16,547 nt of DNA, from positions 1 to 16,547 of the forward strand of contig JAGNZB010000019.1 in the NCBI GenBank assembly GCA_017984655.1. The letters are read 5' to 3'. The stretch's first letter is position 1; every line of letters begins with the position of its first letter. This DNA comes from Candidatus Altimarinota bacterium (GTDB lineage: Bacteria; Patescibacteriota; Gracilibacteria; RBG-16-42-10). Both the position numbers and the translations under genes were made by a program. The notes under the pieces are model-generated. The model did not search any database and was not told where the DNA came from. It was given only the letters and a program-made list of their open reading frames with translations. Shown piece by piece: positions 1 to 6,679 of the stretch.

Positions 1-1
1 A

Positions 2-1333
2 GAATCAACTGAGCGTGATCAGACCATTGCTTTGACAGCAACAGACTTGAGTCGTGTTGAGCAGCCACGTGATGAAGCTAATGTGATTGTTACTAGTGCG
101 AACATCGGTGATGCTCAAACTATGGAAATCATGCCAATTAGCGACGAGGTCGGAGTGAACCAAGATATTGGTACTGTGATCTTCGTACAAGATGATAGTG
201 GTTATGGACTTCACTGTTCAACAGCACCATCATCACAAGAGAACGCTAATGGAGAACCTGATGCAAACAGCGGTTGTTCTACATTGCCTCGTAATGGATA
301 TGCTGAGTCTGATTTAGGCGATACCGTCTCAATCAACATGACGCTGCCATTCACAGGAACAGCTGGTGCATTATCTGTGAGCCCAATCAATAGTGAGAAT
401 GTGAATATCTACAGCCGTGGTACAGGTACAGTTACTGGTGAGACAACAAATCACTGGATCGTACACAACCTCGGTGGTGGAGCATACTTCATGGCAGTTC
501 GTGCGAAAGATCGTGCAGACCGTGGAGAATGGGATCTTGATTTGAATGATGCATCAGGTGATTCACTTGATTCACAATTGGTACAATTGAACATTGTTCC
601 AAACAGTATCGATGCTGAGTTCAATCTTGAGACTACCATGCCAGATTGGAACAATACTTTGGTTGCTTTCGTAAGTGATCAGAATGATGATCCAGTTATG
701 ACTCTCAGTCATTGTGAAATTGGTACTTCTGATAGTAACTTCACTGACTTTGCAGTTACTAGAGCAGGTTCTGAGGTTGCAGTTCTTCAGGATCAAGATG
801 AGGTTACTGTTCCAGCTGGTGCTGGAGTTTGTATCGCCGGTAATTCAAATCTTTTGAATATTGGTATTGCTGGTACAGGACTTTATCTCTTCAATGCTGA
901 TACAGTTGCTAATGTTTCTGTAGGTACAGTCACTATCAATATGAGCTTGAATCAGGCTACAAATCCTGAGACTAGCGCAAGTTACCGTGTCGTTGATCCA
1001 ACTGTCACATTTGACGCTTGGCCAACACATATGGGTACATCAAACATCGTTCCATTGACAGTAATTGTCCGTGACGACAATGGTGATCCAATCACTTTCG
1101 CTACAAGTGCTGCAGTACAGGTTGAAATTACCAATGGTAGCGGTCAGTTGGGAGCAGTGAATGCTGCTACTGTAACTGGTAGCTTACTACGTGTTGATCT
1201 CACCAACCAAGCTAACGGCGTATTCACAGCTGCTTTCAAAGCATCTTCTGTACGTGGTAATGTTGACTTAGTTGCGCGTATCAATGCAATTTCAAACCGT
1301 GCTGAAGATAGTCTTACTCTCTCAGTACACTAG
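2..1333 (+). CDS. C-terminal part of a large Ig-like repeat surface protein (5' end outside window)
   Basis: The reading frame is open from the first complete codon at base 2 to a TAG stop, so the gene begins upstream. A TTG at 32 is an internal Leu codon, not a start. The visible 443 residues are rich in Thr, Ser, Asn and Val, with alternating beta-strand patterns and no membrane segment or SLH motif. At least three Ig/invasin-like units can be made out. The last (about 997-1330) contains GVFTAAFKASSVR and resembles the end of the next gene (GVYIGTFKASTVR), so the two are probably paralogous in this part. Four Cys residues lie in two pairs and may form disulfides. Arg is almost always CGT and Gly mostly GGT or GGA, which, with a very strong terminator, suggests high expression. 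Role as a surface or S-layer-type protein is inferred; SLH domains could lie in the missing N-terminus. Confidence 0.8.
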   Translation, partial: ESTERDQTIALTATDLSRVEQPRDEANVIVTSANIGDAQTMEIMPISDEVGVNQDIGTVIFVQDDSGYGLHCSTAPSSQENANGEPDANSGCSTLPRNGYAESDLGDTVSINMTLPFTGTAGALSVSPINSENVNIYSRGTGTVTGETTNHWIVHNLGGGAYFMAVRAKDRADRGEWDLDLNDASGDSLDSQLVQLNIVPNSIDAEFNLETTMPDWNNTLVAFVSDQNDDPVMTLSHCEIGTSDSNFTDFAVTRAGSEVAVLQDQDEVTVPAGAGVCIAGNSNLLNIGIAGTGLYLFNADTVANVSVGTVTINMSLNQATNPETSASYRVVDPTVTFDAWPTHMGTSNIVPLTVIVRDDNGDPITFATSAAVQVEITNGSGQLGAVNAATVTGSLLRVDLTNQANGVFTAAFKASSVRGNVDLVARINAISNRAEDSLTLSVH

Positions 1334-1340
1334 TTGAATC

Positions 1341-1360
1341 TACTTGAGTCATCTCAAGTA
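1341..1360 (+). repeat. Short hairpin just after the stop codon
   Basis: TACTTGAG and CTCAAGTA form a perfect 8-bp inverted repeat around a TCAT loop, starting 7 bases after the TAG. There is no T-run, so it is not itself a terminator. The intrinsic terminator follows 10 bases later. It may protect the mRNA 3' end. Similar hairpins with 4-nt loops follow other genes in this window. Confidence 0.55.
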
Positions 1361-1370
1361 CTTCACAAGA

Positions 1371-1412
1371 AAGCCCTCTCCTTTGTCTTCGGACAGAGGG
1401 GGGGCTTTTTTT
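1371..1412 (+). terminator. Strong intrinsic terminator with a UUCG tetraloop
   Basis: A 16-bp stem with some G-U pairs and one bulged C (arms 1371-1387 and 1392-1407) is capped by C(TTCG)G, an extra-stable tetraloop. Seven Ts follow (1406-1412). It closes the upstream surface-protein gene. Confidence 0.93.
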
Positions 1413-1485
1413 GTACCAAATATTCCCGATATGGCTATGCATGCAGGGGGAATAGGCTTATGATAAATCCACTTATAAATTGCTT

Positions 1486-2721
1486 ATGAACACATCAAAG
1501 ACTTTTCAGCGTTGGCTACGCACATGTGCAGTATGGGTAGTGAGTAGTGTGGTATTAGTTCCGGTGGTTTCAGCCTTTGATGATATCGCTTCTGTGGGAT
1601 CAGAGTTACACGCCTCAATTACTGCTTTGACAGACAAGAATATCATCAGAGGCTATGCAGATAGCACCTTCCGTCCCAATCAATTGATTACAGAAAAAGA
1701 ATGGGCTTTATTGGTGTTGCGGAAAGACCAAAGTAGTCCCAATGTGGCGGCTTATTCTAATCTGCCAATCACTCGTTTAGCTGCGCTTCGTCTCCTGGCT
1801 GAGCAGTGGCAGTTGCCTTGGTTGTCAGAGTCTGCAGTATCGCTTTTCACAGATGTTCCTACTGAGGATAGTGCTGTAGTCAACTTCTTCTTTCATTCAG
1901 GGATTATTCATGGCTATGAGAACCACCAATTCAAGCCTTATCAATCTCTAACTAGGGCAGAAGCAGCTAAAGTGCTTTATTTATCCCTGCAGTTCTGGGC
2001 TCCTGAGGTGTTGAGTAGCAGTTGTCACCCGTCATGCTCTCCCAGTCCTGTACCGACACCAACTAGTGTCCCGACCGCTGTTGTTGGGATTACCCAATCT
2101 GTTGTGCGCATTGTTGATGTATCACCAACATCTTTTGGGCCTGGTGACCAAGGATCGGTGTTGTTTACCTTGAGCAACAATGGGCGGCCCCTGACCGGTA
2201 TGCAGTATGGAGATGAATACATGGTTTCAGTGCTGAGTGGTAGTATCGATATCGATACTGTTTCTGAAATTGGTAATGGTCTCTACCAGATTTTTTTCCA
2301 TGTCAGGCCCCAAGCAGCCCCTGGACCAATCAATATCAGGATTACCGCCTTTGTGGGTGATGTCTTCAGTACTGATATCAATGAGTTTTTGAATGCCAAA
2401 AACCAAGTGGTAGTGAGCTCTCCTACGGTTTCTTTGGCCCAACTAGTACCACAAACATTGGGTGCTAGTGATACAGCTCAGATTATTGTCAGTCCTCGTG
2501 GTATCAATGGTTCCAGTGTTAGTGGTTTGGATATCGATGCGTATGTTTCTAAAGGTTCTGGGACTATTACTTCACCTGTAGTGGAGAGTCCTGCCGGAAG
2601 TGGTGTGTATATCGGTACTTTCAAAGCTAGTACGGTACGTGCTCAGAGCTTTGAAATTACTGTTCGGATCAATAATGTTGGTTCTCGTCCCCAGACGACT
2701 ATTACAGGGTATGTTCGTTAG
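1486..2721 (+). CDS. SLH-domain surface protein with two Ig-like domains
   Basis: A 411-residue exported protein. I chose ATG 1486 over the in-frame TTG at 1480. Residues 1-30 form a signal peptide (basic start, hydrophobic core, VVSA end). A first SLH domain covers about 31-78 (RGYADSTFRPNQLITEKE). Residues about 92-110 keep only the second half of an SLH unit (ITRLAALRLLAEQ). A full SLH covers about 119-168 (IIHGYENHQFKP, LTRAEAAKVL). A Pro/Thr/Ser linker with two Cys follows (179-198), then two Ig-like beta domains (about 206-300 and 312-411). SLH domains normally bind secondary wall polymers on peptidoglycan, so this is predicted to be anchored in the wall with its Ig domains outward. The last domain is related to the C-terminus of the preceding gene. 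There is no Shine-Dalgarno sequence. A weak -10-like TATGAT lies at 1459-1464. Confidence 0.9.
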   Translation: MNTSKTFQRWLRTCAVWVVSSVVLVPVVSAFDDIASVGSELHASITALTDKNIIRGYADSTFRPNQLITEKEWALLVLRKDQSSPNVAAYSNLPITRLAALRLLAEQWQLPWLSESAVSLFTDVPTEDSAVVNFFFHSGIIHGYENHQFKPYQSLTRAEAAKVLYLSLQFWAPEVLSSSCHPSCSPSPVPTPTSVPTAVVGITQSVVRIVDVSPTSFGPGDQGSVLFTLSNNGRPLTGMQYGDEYMVSVLSGSIDIDTVSEIGNGLYQIFFHVRPQAAPGPINIRITAFVGDVFSTDINEFLNAKNQVVVSSPTVSLAQLVPQTLGASDTAQIIVSPRGINGSSVSGLDIDAYVSKGSGTITSPVVESPAGSGVYIGTFKASTVRAQSFEITVRINNVGSRPQTTITGYVR

Positions 2722-2882
2722 CTCTTAATAATGCTGTTGGTAAGCCAAAATGTTGGCAGTGTGTGCTGTGGAACAGCATTTACCCTTATGAATCTTGATT
2801 TGTAAAGCGTAATTTTGGCTTATCTCTGCTCTGAATGTTTTATTAAGCGTACAATTCTCTTTGCTTTTTAACAAATCATAAT
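2722..2882 (+). promoter_or_regulatory. Intergenic region with interleaved inverted repeats
   Basis: Two perfect inverted repeats overlap in the order A-B-A'-B': AATGCTGTT 2730-2738 with AACAGCATT 2772-2780 (9 bp), and TAAGCCAAAAT 2741-2751 with ATTTTGGCTTA 2812-2822 (11 bp). A local hairpin, GCCAA-AATG-TTGGC (2744-2757), competes with the second pair. The RNA could form a pseudoknot or switch between folds. No T-run follows, so a simple terminator is unlikely. The function is unknown. Confidence 0.5.
2850..2870 (+). promoter_or_regulatory. Possible promoter and start-site motif of the SLH/RskA-like gene
   Basis: TACAAT at 2850-2855 is a good -10 match without a clear -35. Six bases later comes TGCTTTTTA (2862-2870), 12 bases before the ATG. 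The same nine bases occur at the same distance from a -10-like hexamer before the minus-strand SLH gene. It would give a short 5' leader of about 20 bases. Confidence 0.35.
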
Positions 2883-5084
2883 ATGACAAAATTGCGTTTA
2901 GCTACGCGATTTGTTTCTTTGGCACTAATTGGATCAACTGTGATCGCCCCTGTGGCGCAAGCAGCTTATTCAGATGTGACAGGAGGCGAATTCGCTCAGT
3001 ATGTCGACAATCTCAGCTCACAAGGCGTGATTTCAGGTAATGGTGGTTTGTTTTTCCCCAGCCGCAGCCTGAGTCGTGGAGAGTTGGCAAAGGTCTTAGT
3101 CAAGGCTGCCAATTTGACATTGGTGACTTCTGGTAGTGCTCGCTTCTCTGATGTGCCTACTGGCAGTACATTTTATGACTATGTGATGACTCTTGCCAAC
3201 CGTGGCACCATCAATGGTTATAGTGATGGTACTTTCCGTCCCAATAGCAATGTCAGTCGTGGCGAATTTAGCAAGATGGTGGTGGGTGCTTTTAGCTTTG
3301 CTACAAACACTGCTTCAGGCCCACACTTCACTGCTGATGTGCCTGCATCACAGACATTCTATGCACCAATTGAGACATTGTATGCGCTCAATGTGATTAG
3401 TGGCTACAATGCTAGCTTCTTTGGTCCTAATGACCCAGTGACTCGTGAGCAGATGGCGAAGATCGTTAGTCGTGCCATGATGTCAAAAGCAGGTACTTTG
3501 CCTCCTCGTGCCGTGTCAGTAGACACCAGTGCAGCACGAAAGCAATTTGCTTTGACATTCAACTATGTCTTCCCTCGTTTGCAGGTGACTCCATCTAGTT
3601 CTATGGATCGCGTGTCACTCAGTGCATTGCGTTTTCCTCACTTAGAGGGTGATGCTATGTATCAACTTTGGGCTACCGATGGTACTCAGACTGCTAGTGT
3701 CGGACGCTTCAATGTCCAGAATAGTGCTCTAGTAGACAATCGTGATGCGCCAATTAGCAATAGCTTCTTGATGCCACTACCATATCAGAGCGTGCGCTCA
3801 TTCTCTGTTAGTGTAGAAAGCTCAAGTGCAGCTACTACTCCATCAGCAAGTATTGTTGTCCGTGGTGACAGCTCTCGTGATGAAGATAGTTTTGATTTGG
3901 ATTTCCCTGCAGGTTTCGGTAATCCTGCTGTGACAGCAAGTGTGCTTGGTTCTTCAGGTGTCCTCAATGACGTTTTGGTTTTGAATTTCGCTACGCTTCC
4001 TGATATCAGTGGTATTGGTATGGTCTACCAAGCTTGGTCAGTCAAAGATGGCTTGGCAAGTAGTCTCGGTACTTTCAATGGTACTGGTATGAGTACATTG
4101 TTCCGTAGTTCAAACCTGCCGTTTGATTTGACGCAGGTACAACAAATTAAAGTGTCAGTAGAGCCAATTACCAATGTGACCACTAGCGGCTTTGTGATCC
4201 CTTGGTCAGGTGATGTTCCAGGTGCGCCACTTAGTGCTACGGCATCTTCAAGTGTCAGTAGTAGTCCTGCTCATGATCAACAATTGTACCGTGGTTTGAC
4301 CACATCTCTCACTACCGAGAGCCTCCGTGCTCGTACAGTGATGGAGGAGAGTGCTACTCAGCGAGTGATTATTCAAGCTTATGCTGGAGCTCCTTCAGTA
4401 GCTGAAGATGAAGATCAAGCAATCGTAGTCAAAGTTTCAGATCTGACTGGTAAACCAATCAGCGGTTTGGACTTGAAGTTGAGTCGTGTCGATGGTCCTA
4501 GTGCTAATTTTACTGACCCTCGTGAAGTTGGTAGTGATACCGGTATTTATATTGGTAACTACAGTACTGATGGTGATATCAGCTCTACCGACGAGGCTGT
4601 GATTCGTATTCAAAGTGATAGTTCAAGTAGTTCTGATGATGATGTCACTGTGCCAGATGTAGAAGTGAGATTTAGCGTCGCTGCTTCTAGTCGTGAGAGT
4701 GATCCTCGCACTGTGGAAGTAGATGTGCCAAGAACTACATTATTTATTGATGAGAATAGCACCCTATTGAACGATGCTGACATGATTGTCCTCACTATTG
4801 CTACTGACAGCAATAATCGTGGCATCCTTCCTACATCACTCTATAGCCGCTTGACGCTCAACTCTTCAAATAGTAGCTCAAGTGCTAGTGCTACCACTCG
4901 TGGTAACTTGAAGTACTTCCTCATGGATGATCGTTTCTTCGGTGTCAACAACGAGGATTCTGATATTGTTGTCAATCGTGATTTCACTATTCAACTGATT
5001 CCAAATAGTTCTGATTCTTTTGATCCAGTGATCTCAGATATTTATACAGTTCATGCAGATTACACTGCACGTGAAAGCGACTAG
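2883..5084 (+). CDS. SLH-domain protein with tandem RskA-like domains and Ig-like tail
   Basis: A 733-residue exported protein. The signal peptide ends near AQA (25-27). Three SLH domains follow (about 28-76, 88-138, 149-199), with GYSDGTFRP and SRGE/TREQ motifs. Next come two related units (about 222-327 and 345-443). They share a YQ-x-W core, a DG turn, S-x-G-x-FN and a closing SVSVE or VSVEP. This resembles the extracellular C-terminal domain of anti-sigma-K factors (RskA family), but with no membrane helix or sigma-binding domain. An Ig-like unit follows at about residues 498-580 (GSDTGIYIGNY, close to GSGVYIG in the preceding gene), then Ser/Asp-rich stretches and a beta-rich end. SLH anchoring to the wall is family knowledge; the role of the RskA-like pair is unknown. 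No Shine-Dalgarno precedes ATG 2883. Confidence 0.9.
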   Translation: MTKLRLATRFVSLALIGSTVIAPVAQAAYSDVTGGEFAQYVDNLSSQGVISGNGGLFFPSRSLSRGELAKVLVKAANLTLVTSGSARFSDVPTGSTFYDYVMTLANRGTINGYSDGTFRPNSNVSRGEFSKMVVGAFSFATNTASGPHFTADVPASQTFYAPIETLYALNVISGYNASFFGPNDPVTREQMAKIVSRAMMSKAGTLPPRAVSVDTSAARKQFALTFNYVFPRLQVTPSSSMDRVSLSALRFPHLEGDAMYQLWATDGTQTASVGRFNVQNSALVDNRDAPISNSFLMPLPYQSVRSFSVSVESSSAATTPSASIVVRGDSSRDEDSFDLDFPAGFGNPAVTASVLGSSGVLNDVLVLNFATLPDISGIGMVYQAWSVKDGLASSLGTFNGTGMSTLFRSSNLPFDLTQVQQIKVSVEPITNVTTSGFVIPWSGDVPGAPLSATASSSVSSSPAHDQQLYRGLTTSLTTESLRARTVMEESATQRVIIQAYAGAPSVAEDEDQAIVVKVSDLTGKPISGLDLKLSRVDGPSANFTDPREVGSDTGIYIGNYSTDGDISSTDEAVIRIQSDSSSSSDDDVTVPDVEVRFSVAASSRESDPRTVEVDVPRTTLFIDENSTLLNDADMIVLTIATDSNNRGILPTSLYSRLTLNSSNSSSSASATTRGNLKYFLMDDRFFGVNNEDSDIVVNRDFTIQLIPNSSDSFDPVISDIYTVHADYTARESD

Positions 5085-5099
5085 GTTACTTCAGTAATC
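5084..5099 (+). repeat. Short hairpin overlapping the stop codon
   Basis: GGTTAC-TTCA-GTAATC forms a 6-bp stem with one G-U pair and a 4-nt loop, beginning on the last base of the TAG. A terminator follows 10 bases later, the same order as after the first gene of the window. Confidence 0.45.
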
Positions 5100-5109
5100 T
5101 TGTTCGGAC

Positions 5110-5145
5110 GGCCTCTCTATTCATCTGAGTAGAGAGGCCTTTTTT
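5110..5145 (+). terminator. Intrinsic terminator of the SLH/RskA-like gene
   Basis: GGCCTCTCTA (5110-5119) pairs perfectly with TAGAGAGGCC (5130-5139). The stem can extend three pairs into the loop. Six Ts follow (5140-5145). Confidence 0.93.
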
Positions 5146-5508
5146 GTAAAAGAGCTTTGTAGTTTGTTTTAATCTCTATTAGTTTTCTGTATAGGGATTA
5201 GTTGTGTTCCCTAAAAAGAGTTCAGCAACTAATTGCTCTTTCTGATTATAACGGTCTGCGAGTATTGAGGTTGTTGGGAGTGTATAGTTGCAATAATGCT
5301 TCGGATATCTCAAGGCAACAAAAAGGGGACTGGTTCATTACGTAGCCTGAACTGGGAATCATTGCACGGATAGTTTTGTCACAAGAGAAGGGCTCTGAAT
5401 GTTACTGTTTTAGCTGACTTGCAGGAGATTGTAGTGATGGTGATTGATGCTAGTTGACTGAAGCTGAAGCCTAATCATAGCTGCTGTGCGATTGATTATT
5501 TGTTTATC
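5146..5508. other. Gene-poor stretch of about 360 bases, possible structured RNA
   Basis: I see no convincing gene, tRNA or known RNA motif. The plus strand has an 11-bp hairpin with G-U pairs (5169-5179 with 5191-5201, 11-nt loop). Its 3' arm can pair instead with TCCCTA at 5208-5213. A further hairpin is AGCAA-CTAA-TTGCT (5224-5237). TATAAC at 5247-5252 resembles a -10 box. A transcript from about 5259 would end at the two-way hairpin at 5511-5547, giving an RNA of about 290 bases. This is speculative. A 25-codon ORF (5296-5373) has no supporting signal. Confidence 0.3.
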
Positions 5509-5547
5509 AAAAAAAGACCTAACTGCAACAAGCGATTAGGTCTTTTT
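5509..5547 (-). terminator. Intrinsic terminator, probably bidirectional
   Basis: AAAAAGACCTAA (5511-5522) pairs perfectly with TTAGGTCTTTTT (5536-5547) around a 13-nt loop. On the minus strand it lies 17 bases after the TAA of the SLH gene and ends in seven Ts (complement of 5509-5515). On the plus strand five Ts follow the stem core (5543-5547), so it could also stop plus-strand transcription. Confidence 0.92.
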
Positions 5548-5564
5548 GGGGATTTGGGGGAGTT

Positions 5565-6626
5565 TTACTTATTCTTTAAGTAACCATCCGACAGCATGCT
5601 GCTAGCTTTCATCGCATACCACTGAGCATAGGTGAGGCCGGTATCTTCGAATGGGCTAGACCAGGTGGTAGTGGAGAAAGGATATGCTCCAGTGTTGAAG
5701 TTCTGGTTCGCAAGCACAATGCCTTCGACTGTAATGTCTTTGTTGAACTTCTCTCGGGCAATTGCTTTTGCTTCCTCATAATTCTGTGCTGTATATCTCC
5801 AGCTGTTGCTACCAGCTACTTGGTAGTGATTGTCACTACTAGCAGCTTTCTTGACTGTAGTCCGTTGACCAAAAAGACTAGTATCTAAGCTGATCGTGGG
5901 GATGCTGACCTGTGGGTAACTAGTCTCGACAAACTTAGGCATTGGTACAGATCGGCTCAATGTTGAGAGTCGGTACACCAAGTCACTAAACTCGCCACGA
6001 CTGATCAGAGCTTGTTGGTTGTAGATGCTCTCTGTGTGTGGGAAATAAGAGAGATTATGATCCATTACAAACTTAACATATGGTGTGAACCAATCTTCAC
6101 CCTCGACTGGGGCGTCAGTAAGTAGCCCTTGAGCTCGTAAAAGCATTTTATAGGCGGCTACGCGTGTCACAGGGGCATTGGGTCGGAAAAGACCATCTTC
6201 GTAGCCGTGGATGATCTCACGCTCTTCACCTTCATTGACATAGGGAGCATACCAGCTGTCTTTGGTCACATCAGGGAATCCGATGGTGGGTTGGGTATTT
6301 TGTGCTGGTGTTGTTGTTGGGATGATTTTGCCATGACGATCGATTTGGGGAGCAAAATACTGGGTGTTACTCACTGGTGGAATCTGGATGTCAGCACTTT
6401 TGAAGATGATCTTCAATGCTTCGATTCGAGAAAGGTGGCCGTCAGGACGAAACAACCCATCTTCATATCCATGAATAATACCTGCACTTGAAAGCCCCGC
6501 GATACCGCGAAGATAGGGGTGTTGGTAATCCAAATCTGGGTACACCATTGCTTGAGCTGCTGGTACTTGCATGACGAGTGTCACAGCTAGCAAACTACAG
6601 GCTGTGAGGAGGTGTTTTCTTATCAT
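5565..6626 (-). CDS. SLH-domain surface protein, C-terminal domain unknown
   Basis: A 353-residue exported protein. A signal peptide ends near AQA (residues 24-26). Three SLH domains follow at about 27-76, 115-165 and 175-222. The first two share the identical stretch IIHGYEDGLFRP, encoded with different codons, while the third is more diverged. A linker rich in Thr, Pro and Gln (about 100-115) separates SLH1 from SLH2. The last 130 residues (about 224-353) contain a charged helical piece (NYEEAKAIAREKFNKD) and several aromatic residues; I do not recognise this domain. The SLH units predict anchoring to the cell wall. The gene lies 53 bases after recJ on the same strand, so it may be read from the secDF-recJ transcript, its own promoter, or both. 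No Shine-Dalgarno precedes the ATG. Confidence 0.9.
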   Translation of the reverse strand: MIRKHLLTACSLLAVTLVMQVPAAQAMVYPDLDYQHPYLRGIAGLSSAGIIHGYEDGLFRPDGHLSRIEALKIIFKSADIQIPPVSNTQYFAPQIDRHGKIIPTTTPAQNTQPTIGFPDVTKDSWYAPYVNEGEEREIIHGYEDGLFRPNAPVTRVAAYKMLLRAQGLLTDAPVEGEDWFTPYVKFVMDHNLSYFPHTESIYNQQALISRGEFSDLVYRLSTLSRSVPMPKFVETSYPQVSIPTISLDTSLFGQRTTVKKAASSDNHYQVAGSNSWRYTAQNYEEAKAIAREKFNKDITVEGIVLANQNFNTGAYPFSTTTWSSPFEDTGLTYAQWYAMKASSMLSDGYLKNK

Positions 6627-6635
6627 AAGAAATAG

Positions 6636-6679
6636 TAAAAAGCACTTATTACCATACTCAATGCCTGTCGCATATGCAA
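6636..6679 (-). promoter_or_regulatory. Possible promoter of the minus-strand SLH gene
   Basis: Reading the minus strand, TTGCAT (6679-6674), a 17-base spacer and TATGGT (6656-6651) form a weak promoter. Six bases later comes TGCTTTTTA (6644-6636), 9 bases before the ATG. This nine-base motif also precedes the plus-strand SLH gene at 2883 with the same spacing to its -10-like box. The -35 overlaps a 5-bp hairpin right after the recJ stop (6667-6680). Confidence 0.33.

Noticed and set aside
32..34. TTG at 32 as the start of the first gene
   Set aside because: The frame is open upstream to the window edge and the protein is in the middle of a repeat region. The gene is simply cut by the window.
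1480..1485. TTG at 1480 as the start of the second gene
   Set aside because: The ATG two codons later is a better start and gives a normal signal peptide.
5296..5373. 25-codon ORF in the gene-poor stretch
   Set aside because: It has no ribosome-binding signal and no recognisable composition, and its length is expected by chance.
6597..6626. Lipobox-like LTAC in the minus-strand SLH protein
   Set aside because: The Cys is at residue 10, too close to the start for a lipoprotein signal. A normal AQA cleavage site follows the hydrophobic core.
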